A stretch of DNA of 64,000 bases, from assembly GCA_900553035.1 (NCBI GenBank), contig USCC01000002.1, positions 8,195 to 72,194 on the forward strand, written 5' to 3'. Source of the stretch: an uncultured Rhodospirillaceae bacterium (GTDB lineage Bacteria; Pseudomonadota; Alphaproteobacteria; CAAGCB01; CAG-977). The notes below the pieces were generated by a model that was not told the origin of the DNA, ran no database searches, and was given only the letters and a program-made list of their open reading frames with translations. The translations under genes and the position numbers were made by a program. Shown here in pieces: positions 8,714-18,210 of this stretch; within the stretch, counting starts at the first letter, position 1; every line of letters begins with the position of its first letter.

Positions 8714-9015
8714 AAAGGCTGTCGTTTTTTCCCTTCAAAACGTTTTCAGTCTTTTTTAAGAAGAGAGTACAAAATTCCGGTGTGAGAAGACTTCCGGCTT
8801 TGTACCCTTCCTCTGCGCCTCGAAAAGGCGTTTACGGCAGGCCGCGCCTTCAAACACACAAAGGGCTCCGTACACCGGGAATCCGTCTCTGACGGCGGAT
8901 TGCGGATGTCTGCCGAATGCCTTAAACTTCTGCGGATAAAGCAAAGCGGGGTTCCTGACATTCTCCGCAAAGCCTTTTCCTGCGTCCTGCTACGGTTTTT
9001 GCGGCTCGGTCGAAT
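8714..9015. other. Non-coding stretch between pepF and the diguanylate cyclase gene
   Basis: Roughly 300 bases. Two overlapping minus-strand frames of 60-75 codons run through 8746-8970, both basic and rich in Arg/Ser or Lys/Arg, without a ribosome binding site or known motif. I treat them as non-coding. No tRNA, RNase P or SRP RNA motif was seen. Confidence 0.5.
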
Positions 9016-9042
9016 AAAAAAAGCGGCCTAATCGCCGCTTTT
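9016..9042 (-). terminator. Intrinsic terminator of the diguanylate cyclase gene
   Basis: Read on the minus strand: AAGCGGC, loop GATTAG, GCCGCTT, then a run of T. It begins directly after the stop at 9045. Confidence 0.85.
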
Positions 9043-9044
9043 CT

Positions 9045-11429
9045 TTATTCTTCCCCTTCGGGTTTGCCCGGCCGGGGCGGCACAGGCCCTGTTCCCGGAT
9101 GCGGCCCTTTTGGGATTTTCACCCGGACAACGCCCGGCATTTTGGGCATTTTGACCTTCATCATCCCGGGCGGAACCTTAATCGGGATTTTTTTGACCAT
9201 CGGCGGGCGCCGGACATCCGGCGAAACGCCCGGAGCAGGTGGCGGCGACGGCGGCATCGGAGGTGGCACGGCCGTCAGTGGCGGCGGCGTAAAGGCCTCT
9301 TCTTCCTCTATTTCCGGTTCGGCCGTCAAATCCGCGGCGGAATCGTCCTCAAAAACAGGTGCGGGCGGTTCAACGCCGACGGTTCCGGCAAAAACATCTT
9401 CCTCCGGTTCGGAAGGCAGGTCGTCAATGATTTCAGGTTCGTACGAAGGCACCGCCGGTTCTTCCTCTTCTTCGGGCAGGGAAACAGCTTCTTCTTCAAT
9501 AAATCCGTGTGCAAAGACATTTTCCGCCTCGACCGCTTCCTCTTCGGGCGGCAGGTCATCTTCTATTTCGGGTTCAAGCTCTTCTTCGAAATCAGCCGGC
9601 GCCGCCGGTTCGTAAAAAGAGGCCGCCGGCGTTTGCGGTGCCGGAGCAGCCGGAGACGGCTCCTCTTCTTCAACGTCGTACAGATCGTCCAGAGAAACAC
9701 CCCGGCCCTCAATAACCGGTTCATGATCGATTTCCTCTTCGTCGTCCAGAGGAACATCCTCTTCATCCGCCGCCGCCGCGCCACCGTCCAGCGACGGCAC
9801 TCCGGCTCCGGCCTTCAAAGGCGCCGGAGCGGAAGATTTGAAGTAATACAGCGGTTCGGCCGACGTTTTTTCAATGTCCTCGCCCGTCGGGGGCACCGTA
9901 TCCTTGTTCGGGCCGTCCTTATCGTAAATGATGACGCGATTGCGTCCGTTTTCCTTGGCCACATACAGCGCGTCGTCGGCCATCTTCAGCATTTCATCAA
10001 TATTGTCCGTCAGCGTTGAGGAAACAAGGCCGATACTGACCGTAAAGCGAACGTCTTCATTCTGTTCGTTTTTAACAACCAGCTTCGATATCTTGATGCG
10101 CAGACGTTCAGCGACGCGATGGGCGTTTTCAATAGAGACTTCCGGCAGCAGGATAACGAATTCCTCGCCGCCGAAACGCGCGATAATGTCGGATTCCCGA
10201 AGCGTCATCCGGCAGCAGTTTGCCAAAGCCTGCAGAACCAGGTCGCCGACGGCATGCCCGTGCGTGTCGTTGACGTTCTTGAAATGGTCGGCGTCAATCA
10301 TGAACAGGCAGAAAGGATGGTTATAGCGGCGCGAACGCTGGACTTCATTTTTTGCCAGCTCTTCAAACTGGCGCCGGTTGTAGCAGTTTGTCAGCGGATC
10401 GCGGGTGGCCTGATCGAACAGCTTCAGTTCCTTCTTTTTCCGTCCGGTAATATCCTGGAAAGCCATGTACAGGGCAATTTCATATTCAAAGTCAATGACC
10501 CGCGCCGACAACAGCAACCAGAACGGTTCTCCCTTCCGCGGCTTCACCAGAATTTCAAAATCGTCAACAACCGGTTTTTTTTCAAGCCTGGCGAGCAGTT
10601 CCCGGCGGCTGGAAGGATCGGCCAGATAGTCGACCGTCTTGAAATTGCCCGGATGGCGTACGTCCAGCCCGAACAGAGCGCCGGCCTTGGTGTTGATCAG
10701 CATCAGCTGGTCGTCCTTCAGGCGCGAAATAATGATCGGGAACGGCGACATCTGAATCATCAGACGCAGGCGTTCCTTGCTTTCTGCGGCTTCCTGCGCC
10801 AACCCTTCAAACTGGTGCGCCAGAAGGTTGTTTGAAATTAAAATCAAACCGCACATGATCGCAATGTACAGGAACGTCTCAAAAGACGGCGAAACAAGGC
10901 TCTGCCCCCACGACATCATGATCAGGAGATTGTAAACGACCAGAAAAATACAGAACCATCCCGTGATGACGAAGCCGAGCGCATTGCGCAGGGATTTCTT
11001 GCTCCACAGCGACGCCGCCAGAACGCCGTAGCCAACCGTCGACAACGCCATGGACAGGCTGAGCGTGCCGCCGTCCTTTGTAATGATGACAACGTACCAG
11101 CTCCACACCGCAGCCACCAGACACGCCGCAATCAGCACTGTCCGGTTGACGAATTTGACGCCTTTGATTTCCAGAGCGCCCGCGATGAAAAAAACGGCAC
11201 TGAGCAGACGGAGCAGAAGTTCAAGGAAATAGTAATATCCCTCTCCAAGGACGGCCGAAGGCCAGATCAGGAGTTTCGCCGCCAGAACGCACGCAAAAGC
11301 CCAGAAAACGGCGGAAATCCCCTTTGAGAAATCCGCCTGTCCCTTTAAATACTTCAGAGCGAACAGCACGCCGACAAGGCTGAACACCATCGGCACCAGA
11401 CCCGAAGTTGAATTTAAAGCCGTCCCCAT
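9045..11429 (-). CDS. Membrane-bound PAS-GGDEF diguanylate cyclase with a long acidic/proline-rich tail
   Basis: A 794-residue protein predicted to make cyclic di-GMP from two GTP. Residues 1 to about 230 hold some seven membrane helices. A PAS-like sensor (about 240-370) follows a short coiled linker. The GGDEF domain (about 375-540) has the active-site GGEEF at 420-424 and a feedback I-site RESD five residues before it, so activity and product inhibition are both expected. The last 250 residues are low-complexity, first Glu/Asp/Pro/Ala-rich, then PPPMPPSPPPAP, ending in basic repeats such as IPIKVPPG, KVKMPKMPG and RVKIPKG. ATG 11429 was chosen for its AAGGAG; the frame stays open upstream but lacks a better start. 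Confidence 0.88.
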   Translation of the reverse strand: MGTALNSTSGLVPMVFSLVGVLFALKYLKGQADFSKGISAVFWAFACVLAAKLLIWPSAVLGEGYYYFLELLLRLLSAVFFIAGALEIKGVKFVNRTVLIAACLVAAVWSWYVVIITKDGGTLSLSMALSTVGYGVLAASLWSKKSLRNALGFVITGWFCIFLVVYNLLIMMSWGQSLVSPSFETFLYIAIMCGLILISNNLLAHQFEGLAQEAAESKERLRLMIQMSPFPIIISRLKDDQLMLINTKAGALFGLDVRHPGNFKTVDYLADPSSRRELLARLEKKPVVDDFEILVKPRKGEPFWLLLSARVIDFEYEIALYMAFQDITGRKKKELKLFDQATRDPLTNCYNRRQFEELAKNEVQRSRRYNHPFCLFMIDADHFKNVNDTHGHAVGDLVLQALANCCRMTLRESDIIARFGGEEFVILLPEVSIENAHRVAERLRIKISKLVVKNEQNEDVRFTVSIGLVSSTLTDNIDEMLKMADDALYVAKENGRNRVIIYDKDGPNKDTVPPTGEDIEKTSAEPLYYFKSSAPAPLKAGAGVPSLDGGAAAADEEDVPLDDEEEIDHEPVIEGRGVSLDDLYDVEEEEPSPAAPAPQTPAASFYEPAAPADFEEELEPEIEDDLPPEEEAVEAENVFAHGFIEEEAVSLPEEEEEPAVPSYEPEIIDDLPSEPEEDVFAGTVGVEPPAPVFEDDSAADLTAEPEIEEEEAFTPPPLTAVPPPMPPSPPPAPGVSPDVRRPPMVKKIPIKVPPGMMKVKMPKMPGVVRVKIPKGPHPGTGPVPPRPGKPEGEE

Positions 11430-11534
11430 ACTTAAAAAATCTCCTTTTACACCATATTCTATAGTATAATGCTGTTGCAGAGCAAAGATGATTTTGTCAT
11501 AACTGAAAAAAAAACGTTGTTTTAGAGGATTCTT

Positions 11535-12800
11535 ATGGTACAGGAAGTGTTGTTGGAAGATCCCGGCGTTTCGGAAACGCTGGACGAGATGGAAAGTCTT
11601 ACCGCCAACGAAAAAAAATTTGAAAAACGGCGTTTGCGTCCTTTGGCATCGTATCTGGATTTTGATGTTTCCCACCGGCCGACACAGGCTCAGGATCGGG
11701 TTTCCAAAAAACGTGTTTATATCGGTATTGCTCTGGGCGTTTTTCTTATTCTTCTGGGATTCGTTTCAAACTTCACGCTGCAGAAAACACCGCACCTTTT
11801 CGGCGCGTCCGATCCTCTGCCTCTTCCGGCGTTTACCAGCACTTTCAGCGCTTCATGGATTTTCGTCGGCCTCGGCGTGTTTCTGATTATTACGCGCCTT
11901 CTGCTTCTGTTTTACGGCCGCGATTTTTTCATCGGTCACAAATTTGCCGCCGTCGTTATCCAGAAACCCTTTGAACGCAGCAACCGCATGGCGGATTCCC
12001 TGAACGGCTATCTGGGGGTACGTTACCGATCCCGTATTGTCAACGTCCTGGGGCTGACGTCGTATACACAGCACATCATTGACCTCCAACATCCCAATGA
12101 AGCGAAAACCATTCCCCTGTACATTACGAATAACGGCAACGGCATCAGCCGGAAATGGGAAGAGCTGGCTCGCCAGCTGGACATGCCGGCCATTTTCAAT
12201 ACAGCCGACGGTGTTGTCGAAATCGCACTTGAAGATGTTCAGAAGGCGCATCCCGTCATGATTTCCGAAGGAAAAATCCCCATTGACGAATCCTGTCTTT
12301 ACAAGGTGCCGCATTCCTTTAAAATCGTCGAGGATGACAGAACATGCCAGATTGATCCGGAAATCCGGGACAGCGCTTTTTCAACGTTTTCGGCCGTTGT
12401 CTGCGTCTTTGCCTTTTTCATGACCGCCCTTGTCGCCTTCGTTCTCAGCGCACAGGCGCATCTTCCGGCCTTTTCATTCATTCCGGTGACGCTTCTGGCC
12501 ACGATTCTGCTGATCATTGTTCCGGCTTCTCTGTTTTTCCGCCGACGCCGCCTGGTCGTTTCCAGGGACGGTATTCGTATCAAATCGCGGTGGATTTTCT
12601 TTCCGTCCTTCGGCTACCTGATCCGACCGGAAAGTCTGGAATCCATAAACGTCATCCACAACAGCTACGACCTGAAATACTCGCTGGTCATCGGTGCGGA
12701 TGGCCAGACAACCCACATCGGACGCGGGCTACCTAAAAAAGATCTGGAATGGCTTCAGAACTTCATCAATGAACAGATAAAACGCTTTATCTGCAAATAA
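11535..12800 (+). CDS. Membrane protein of unknown function, four predicted helices
   Basis: A 421-residue protein with two helix pairs: GIALGVFLILLGFVSNF and ASWIFVGLGVFLIITRLLLLF near residues 60-130, and FSAVVCVFAFFMTALVAFV and FIPVTLLATILLIIVPASLFF near 285-335. Between them is a soluble region starting GRDFFIGHKFAAVVIQKP. After the last helix, RRRRLVVSRDGIRIKSRWIFF looks like the beta-strand start of a bacterial PH-like domain. I do not recognise the family. It is divergent from the diguanylate cyclase gene across 105 bases, and its last 14 bases overlap the convergent hydrolase gene. Confidence 0.75.
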   Translation: MVQEVLLEDPGVSETLDEMESLTANEKKFEKRRLRPLASYLDFDVSHRPTQAQDRVSKKRVYIGIALGVFLILLGFVSNFTLQKTPHLFGASDPLPLPAFTSTFSASWIFVGLGVFLIITRLLLLFYGRDFFIGHKFAAVVIQKPFERSNRMADSLNGYLGVRYRSRIVNVLGLTSYTQHIIDLQHPNEAKTIPLYITNNGNGISRKWEELARQLDMPAIFNTADGVVEIALEDVQKAHPVMISEGKIPIDESCLYKVPHSFKIVEDDRTCQIDPEIRDSAFSTFSAVVCVFAFFMTALVAFVLSAQAHLPAFSFIPVTLLATILLIIVPASLFFRRRRLVVSRDGIRIKSRWIFFPSFGYLIRPESLESINVIHNSYDLKYSLVIGADGQTTHIGRGLPKKDLEWLQNFINEQIKRFICK

Positions 12801-13569
12801 TCCGTTCAAGCGTCCGGCAAAAGGATTCGGATGCCTCCCGTTCGTCAAACGGCGAATGCCCGCACTGCGGCAGGATGAATTTTTCAAAAGGAATACCGCT
12901 GTTTTCCAAAGGCTCAAGGACGCCTTCCGCCGGGTGCGGATCGACATCGCCGTGAATGACCGTCACCGGGCATTCCAGACGCTTCAAAGCCAGCGTCAGT
13001 TTTCCTTCAAAGCGGAGTTTCCGGGCTTCGTTCCACACCTGTCCGTACATTCTTCCGTCCGGAGGAAGAACATGTTCCTTCTCCTCTGGCCGTCGGGCAT
13101 AGTTGTCTGTCTTTTCAACCAGGCTTTCCAGGATTTTCAGCGCTCCCGCCTCACCGTTTTCCAACCTTTCCAGCGTTTTTCGAAAAATGTCCGCTTCCGC
13201 CGCGGACAAACGAGCCAAACGCCTTTGAAGAATCCGGGGAACATATTTTTCCTCAAAGGGCGGACACCCGACCAAAACAAGCCGGCGCACATGCCGGGGA
13301 TGTTCCGCCGCGTACAGCACCGATAACAAAGCCCCCCACGAATGCCCGACAAGCACCGTTTTCTCTCCGGCCGGGCACCCTTTCTCAAGCTGAGCCGCCA
13401 GTTCATCAATCAGCTCCCGAATCGTATATCCGGACTGCAACGGCTCCATGACGCCTTTTCCCGAATACCGGGCGAACTCACGCGCCGCACGCGCCAGAGA
13501 ACCGGGTGCGCCGGGTCCTCCGTGGATGAAGGCCGCGACATAAGGCGGCGTGCCGTACAGCCGGTTCAT
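12787..13569 (-). CDS. Alpha/beta-hydrolase fold protein
   Basis: A 260-residue cytosolic hydrolase. The oxyanion-hole motif HGGPGAPGS near the N terminus and the nucleophile elbow [10 protein letters not shown] (Ser) are clear. A late Asp in HGDVDPHP and His in LPQCGHSPF complete a Ser-Asp-His triad. HGGPG recalls proline iminopeptidases, but the cap is short and the substrate is unknown. It overlaps the mnmG stop by four bases (ATGA), so it is probably translated from the same message as mnmE-mnmG. Confidence 0.8.
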   Translation of the reverse strand: MNRLYGTPPYVAAFIHGGPGAPGSLARAAREFARYSGKGVMEPLQSGYTIRELIDELAAQLEKGCPAGEKTVLVGHSWGALLSVLYAAEHPRHVRRLVLVGCPPFEEKYVPRILQRRLARLSAAEADIFRKTLERLENGEAGALKILESLVEKTDNYARRPEEKEHVLPPDGRMYGQVWNEARKLRFEGKLTLALKRLECPVTVIHGDVDPHPAEGVLEPLENSGIPFEKFILPQCGHSPFDEREASESFCRTLERIICR

Positions 13570-15431
13570 TTAAAAGACCTGAGATATCCCAGAACCGCTG
13601 TCACAGCCGCAGGGGTGACGCCGGAAATACGTGAAGCGGCGCCCAGTGTTTCGGGACGGACTTTTGAAAGCTTCATGACAACCTCATTTGACAGGCCGCC
13701 GATTTTTCCGTAATCAATCTCTTCCGGAATCCGCAGAGATTCGTCCTTGCGGAATGCTCGGATATCGGCCTCCTGACGCTGCAGATAACCCCGGTACTTT
13801 GCCTCGATTTCCAGAAGCTCGACCACGTCCCGCCGCGTTCCGGCCAATCCGGGCCACACCGCTGCAAGCCTGTCCCAGTCCACATCCCCGTATGCCAGAA
13901 GATCCATCCCGTCCCGCCGCGCGCCGTCCCGGTTGACCGAAAAACCGTATTTCACAAGCTCCCCGGGGGTGCCCCCGATGCTTTTCAGTTTTTCAGAAGC
14001 CCTCTGCAGCGCTTCGTTTTTCACCGCAAAGGCCTCGGCACGCGCCGAGCCGACACAGCCCGCTTCAATTCCTTTCGGCGTCAGGCGCATATCGGCATTG
14101 TCAGAACGCAACAAAAGCCGGTATTCCGCCCGCGACGTGAACATGCGGTAAGGTTCGTCCACCCCTTTGGTCGTCAGATCATCAATCATGACCCCCAAAT
14201 AGGCATCCGCCCGGTCAAGTGTAAATTCCCGTCCGGCTCCCGCCGCCTTCAAAGCCGCATTCACGCCCGCCAGAAGTCCCAGAGCGCCCGCTTCCTCATA
14301 TCCTGTCGTCCCGTTAAGCTGTCCGGCGATAAAAAGACCGGATACCTTTTTCGTCTCAAGCGTCCGTCGCATTTCCAGCGGATCAACATAATCGTATTCA
14401 ATCGCATACCCTGGCCGGAGGATACGGACATTTTCCAATCCCGGAATCGTGCGGATCATGGCTTCCTGAACATCTTCCGGCAACGACGTTGAAATGCCGT
14501 TCGGATAAACGGTGTCGTCGTCCAGTCCTTCGGGTTCCAGGAAAACATGATGAGAATCCCTTTCGGCGAACTTGACCAGCTTGTCTTCAATGCTGGGACA
14601 GTAACGGGGGCCGACGCCCTTGATCTGCCCCGAAAAAAGAGGTGCGCGGTGCATGTTCGCCCGGATGATTTCGTGTGTCCGCACGTTTGTCGCCGTTATG
14701 TGGCAGGCGACCTGCGGCGTCGTAACAGCGGTGTCCATAAAGGAGAAAGGCTCCGGATTTTCATCGCCAAGCTGTTCCTGCGTCCGGCTCCAGTCAATTG
14801 TGGTGCCGTCCAGACGCGCGGGCGTGCCCGTTTTCAGGCGCCCCAGAGTCAGGCCGAGCCGCTTCAGAGCCGCAGACAGATGTTCACAGGAAACGTCTCC
14901 GACACGTCCGCCGACCGTCTTTTGTTCACCCACATGCATCAGACCGCGCAGAAAGGTTCCTGCTGTCAGCACGACGGCTCCGGCACTGTAAACCGTTCCG
15001 TCCGCCGTGATAACGCTGGAAACATAAGGAATTCCTTCCTTTTCACCGGAAACGAGGTCTTCAACGGCTCCCGCCCGGACTGTCAGATTCGGATAATCAA
15101 GCAATTCCGCCTGCATCGCCTGTTTATACAGCTTTCTGTCCGCCTGTGTCCTTAATCCCTGAACAGCCGGCCCCTTGGAACGGTTCAGCATCCGGAACTG
15201 GATTCCCGCCCGGTCGGCCACACGCCCCATCAGGCCGTCCAAAGCGTCGATTTCGCGCACCAGATGCCCTTTGCCCAGGCCGCCGATGGCCGGGTTGCAC
15301 GACATTTCACCGATGGAGTCAATCCGGTGCGTCAGAAGAAGCGTTTTTGCTCCTGTCCGCGCCGCGGCCGCCGCCGCTTCACATCCGGCGTGCCCCCCGC
15401 CGACAACGATAACATCAAATTTATCCGCCAT
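13566..15431 (-). CDS. mnmG: tRNA uridine-34 carboxymethylaminomethyl synthesis protein MnmG (GidA)
   Basis: MnmG, an FAD protein, works with MnmE to install the (carboxymethyl)aminomethyl group at U34 of several tRNAs. The 621-residue sequence starts with the dinucleotide-binding [16 protein letters not shown]. It contains [25 protein letters not shown] [23 protein letters not shown], and [12 protein letters not shown]. Length matches E. coli (629). The gene follows mnmE directly on the minus strand. In most relatives the pair is collinear with rsmG-parA-parB, but here those genes lie 13 kb away in the opposite orientation. Confidence 0.97.
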   Translation of the reverse strand: MADKFDVIVVGGGHAGCEAAAAAARTGAKTLLLTHRIDSIGEMSCNPAIGGLGKGHLVREIDALDGLMGRVADRAGIQFRMLNRSKGPAVQGLRTQADRKLYKQAMQAELLDYPNLTVRAGAVEDLVSGEKEGIPYVSSVITADGTVYSAGAVVLTAGTFLRGLMHVGEQKTVGGRVGDVSCEHLSAALKRLGLTLGRLKTGTPARLDGTTIDWSRTQEQLGDENPEPFSFMDTAVTTPQVACHITATNVRTHEIIRANMHRAPLFSGQIKGVGPRYCPSIEDKLVKFAERDSHHVFLEPEGLDDDTVYPNGISTSLPEDVQEAMIRTIPGLENVRILRPGYAIEYDYVDPLEMRRTLETKKVSGLFIAGQLNGTTGYEEAGALGLLAGVNAALKAAGAGREFTLDRADAYLGVMIDDLTTKGVDEPYRMFTSRAEYRLLLRSDNADMRLTPKGIEAGCVGSARAEAFAVKNEALQRASEKLKSIGGTPGELVKYGFSVNRDGARRDGMDLLAYGDVDWDRLAAVWPGLAGTRRDVVELLEIEAKYRGYLQRQEADIRAFRKDESLRIPEEIDYGKIGGLSNEVVMKLSKVRPETLGAASRISGVTPAAVTAVLGYLRSFK

Positions 15432-16739
15432 TCACTTCCCTATGCAAAAATCCCTGAAAATAATATCCAGCAGTTCCTCGACCTGCACCTGTCCCGTAAT
15501 CCGTCCGACAGAACGCATTGCCATGCGCAGGTCTTCGGCTGTCAGCTCGATTTCCGGCACCTTAAGAGCGGAATCCAGCGCTTCAACACATTCTTCCAGC
15601 GCCTGGCGGTGGCGAACCCGCGTCAGGGAAGGCTCTTCGCGCATGGACAGGACGTTTTCAACCCGCCGGCCAATTTTTTCCAGAAGAACGTCAATCCCCG
15701 CGCCGGTTTTCGCCGAGATGTAGGCCTCTCCCTCGGGAAGCGTTTCCGTTCCGTCGATTTTATTGACGATTCTCATGGTCTTTTCAGGCGGCATAAGCTT
15801 TATTTCGGAATCGATTCCGGGATTCAAGGCGTCAATGACTTCCAGAACCAGATCGGCTTCCCGCGCCCGGGCATATGCCCGGCGGATGCCTTCGGCTTCA
15901 ATTTCTTCGGATGTTTCCCGCAAACCCGCCGTATCGGCTGCGATGACCGGATACCCGTTGATGTCCAGACGAACTTCAATAACGTCCCGCGTCGTTCCGG
16001 CAATTGAAGAAACAATTGCGACATCCCGACGCGCCAGCCGGTTCATCAGGCTGGATTTCCCCGCATTGGGCGCGCCGACGATCGTGATCAGGTAACCATC
16101 CCGCAGCCGTTCCCCGCGGCGTCCATCATCCAGATGAGCCTTGATTTCCGCGCTGAGACGGATGATTCTGTTTCGTATCGAATCCGAAACGTCCGAAGGC
16201 ACCTCTTCTTCGGGAAAATCGATGTACGCTTCCGTCCAGGCCAGAAGATGTTTCAGCTCTGCGGCCCAGTTTTCATACACACCGGCCAAAGCCCCGTTCA
16301 TCTGGCGGAAAGCCTGCTTTCTTTGCTCTTCGGTTTCGGCATCCACCAGATCGGCCAGCCCTTCGGCCGCTGTCAGATCCATTTTGCCATTTTCAACTGC
16401 GCGGCGCGTAAACTCGCCTCGTTCCGCCGGACGCAGGCCTTCAATTTTCGCCAGTTCCTCCAGAACCGAAGCCATAATCGCCCGGCCGCCGTGAATCTGC
16501 AACTCGACGACATCTTCGCCGGTAAAGCTGGCCGGTGCAGGAAACCAGAGCAGAAGGCCGTCGTCAATCGGCGTGCCATTCAGTGTTCGGACGGTTGTAA
16601 AAAGAGCCTGACGCGGCGTCGGGGAACTTTTCCCGCACATCCGTTCCGCAACCTGATGCGCTTCGGGGCCGGAAATACGCACAACAGCCACCCCCGCCTT
16701 TCCGGCAGCGGTCGCAGGGGCGAAGATCGTTCCTTTCAT
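15432..16739 (-). CDS. mnmE: tRNA modification GTPase MnmE (TrmE)
   Basis: A 435-residue three-domain GTPase. The N-terminal tetrahydrofolate-binding domain starts MKGTIFAPATAAGKAGVAV. The central G domain has GAPNAGKSSLMNRL, AGTTRDV, DTAGL and NKID. The C terminus ends in the conserved FCIGK with its essential Cys. It partners MnmG in U34 tRNA modification. I placed the start at ATG 16739, which has AAGGA nearby and the standard N terminus; an in-frame ATG at 16778 adds 13 atypical residues. Confidence 0.96.
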   Translation of the reverse strand: MKGTIFAPATAAGKAGVAVVRISGPEAHQVAERMCGKSSPTPRQALFTTVRTLNGTPIDDGLLLWFPAPASFTGEDVVELQIHGGRAIMASVLEELAKIEGLRPAERGEFTRRAVENGKMDLTAAEGLADLVDAETEEQRKQAFRQMNGALAGVYENWAAELKHLLAWTEAYIDFPEEEVPSDVSDSIRNRIIRLSAEIKAHLDDGRRGERLRDGYLITIVGAPNAGKSSLMNRLARRDVAIVSSIAGTTRDVIEVRLDINGYPVIAADTAGLRETSEEIEAEGIRRAYARAREADLVLEVIDALNPGIDSEIKLMPPEKTMRIVNKIDGTETLPEGEAYISAKTGAGIDVLLEKIGRRVENVLSMREEPSLTRVRHRQALEECVEALDSALKVPEIELTAEDLRMAMRSVGRITGQVQVEELLDIIFRDFCIGK

Positions 16740-16955
16740 GACGGTATCCTTAAAAAAACAACTGGTTTTTCTTAGCACGTTTCCATCCGTTTGAAAAAAG
16801 AAAAGTGTGATAAAACAAAGTCTGTTCCGGGAAAAGCGGTGCGCCCGCCGTAATGTCCGTTTCTGAAAAAGATTTCCCGAGTTTAAATTGATTTTAATTT
16901 CCGGAAAACAGGCTTATACTCGCGCCGGAATCAAAAACCCGGAAGGAAACCAATC

Positions 16956-17570
16956 ATGCCGCTGAACTTGTCCGCTCAGGAGATAAAAAAACGTCAAAGT
17001 GAAAATCAGGCCTACAAAGCTGTTTACAGATATCTGAACAGCACACTGAAAGCCATGAAAGGCACTTCAAACCGTTCCGAAGCCGGAAAAATCGCTGAAA
17101 AAGCAGCCCGGGAAAGCGACCTTTCCGCCGTAAAAAACCACACGCCGGTTATTGAACGGATTGAAAGGAAATTCAGAGATCAGGCTCGCGTTTACGATAA
17201 GAAGACAAAAATCAGGCATGCTCTGGGCGGTTCCGAAAACACGAAATTTGTTTTTGCCGCCGTGACCGCCGCCGGTCTTCTGGGAGCCGCCGCCGCGACA
17301 AACACACCCGAGCTTGCCCCTCTTTCCATGCTGTCCATGGCGTATGCCGTAGGACGTGCGGAAGCCGCCGCGAAACCCGAGCCGAATAAAGACCTGCGAG
17401 CCTATGCCGAAATCAAACAGGCTCAACTGGCTTTGAAAAAGCTTAAAAAAGTCCTCGCCAAAGAAGGAAAGCCTTCCTATAAAGACGAAATCAACGGGCT
17501 GTTTGCCGCGGGTTATGGAAATCCGGGCGGTGTTATCACTCATTTTACGGTTAAAAACGGCGGTCGCTGA
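16956..17570 (+). CDS. Hypothetical helical protein with one hydrophobic hairpin
   Basis: A 204-residue Lys/Ala-rich protein. Residues 1-100 are charged and helical (KRQSENQAYKAVYRYL, then ERIERKFRDQARVYDKK). A hydrophobic stretch of about 45 residues (FVFAAVTAAGLLGAAAATN to PLSMLSMAYAVG) could be one or two membrane passes. The rest is again charged. There is no signal peptide and I recognise no family. A GGAAGGAAA ribosome binding site precedes ATG 16956, and a strong terminator follows, so it is likely a single-gene unit. Confidence 0.65.
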   Translation: MPLNLSAQEIKKRQSENQAYKAVYRYLNSTLKAMKGTSNRSEAGKIAEKAARESDLSAVKNHTPVIERIERKFRDQARVYDKKTKIRHALGGSENTKFVFAAVTAAGLLGAAAATNTPELAPLSMLSMAYAVGRAEAAAKPEPNKDLRAYAEIKQAQLALKKLKKVLAKEGKPSYKDEINGLFAAGYGNPGGVITHFTVKNGGR

Positions 17571-17584
17571 AGCTTTTTTCCATA

Positions 17585-17614
17585 AAAAACCCCGCGTTTC
17601 CCGCGCGGGGTTTT
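17585..17614. terminator. Bidirectional intrinsic terminator
   Basis: Stem AAACCCCGCG / CGCGGGGTTT (17587-17596 and 17604-17613), flanked by T runs on either strand. It separates the gene ending at 17570 from the convergent smr gene. Confidence 0.88.
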
Positions 17615-17649
17615 ACGTGAGGTAAACGCTTTTAACGGCATCTTCCTTA

Positions 17650-18210
17650 TCAGCTCTCCCCGTGCCGGGGATGTTTTCGGGTCGCCGGAGGCCTGTTGCG
17701 TTTCAAAAGAATATAAAAAGCACCGTCGCCCCCGTCTTTCGGTTTTGCCGGAACATAAGACAGAATCAGGCTTCGGACTTTCGGCGAATTCAGCCACGCC
17801 GGAAGTTCCGCACGCAGGACGCCGCGGCCGAAAAGACCGCCTTTACCGGTAATAACCAGAACACAGCGGGCATTCCGGCGGCTTTGAGAAAAAAGAAAAC
17901 CGTGCAGGACTTCTTCGGCACGTTCCACCGTATAGCCGTGCAGATCAAGAACGGCTTCAACCGGCATTTCACCATTTTTAAACTTCTGCGCCGTGTTCCT
18001 GTCCATGTTATGGACGTCCCCGGCTTCCAAATTCTGAAACGTGGAAAAATCAACGACAGGATCGCGGGTGGGACGCTGAACCGAGACGTTCAGTTTTTTG
18101 GTTCGTGAAACATACTTTGCCTTAAACGCCGCCGGAACGCGGTTTGATTTCAGGGGGCGAACCGTTTCGGAAACAGCGCGCCACAGCTCCGTATCATCCT
18201 CTTCAGGCAT
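17650..18210 (-). CDS. Smr-domain protein
   Basis: A 186-residue protein with a C-terminal Smr domain, a fold with nicking or nuclease activity in related MutS2-type proteins. The domain signatures LDLHGYTVERAEEVL and VITGKGG are present, followed by RAELPAWLN. The N-terminal half is a basic linker. I moved the start to ATG 18210, which has AGGAGGAAG just upstream; it then overlaps the preceding membrane-protein gene by 8 bases. Its place at the end of the mltA run is common in alphaproteobacteria. Confidence 0.88.
   Translation of the reverse strand: MPEEDDTELWRAVSETVRPLKSNRVPAAFKAKYVSRTKKLNVSVQRPTRDPVVDFSTFQNLEAGDVHNMDRNTAQKFKNGEMPVEAVLDLHGYTVERAEEVLHGFLFSQSRRNARCVLVITGKGGLFGRGVLRAELPAWLNSPKVRSLILSYVPAKPKDGGDGAFYILLKRNRPPATRKHPRHGES

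Noticed and set aside
11430..11675. 82-residue N-terminal extension of the diguanylate cyclase
   Set aside because: It would cover the divergent promoter region and the start of the opposite gene, and AAGGAG supports ATG 11429.
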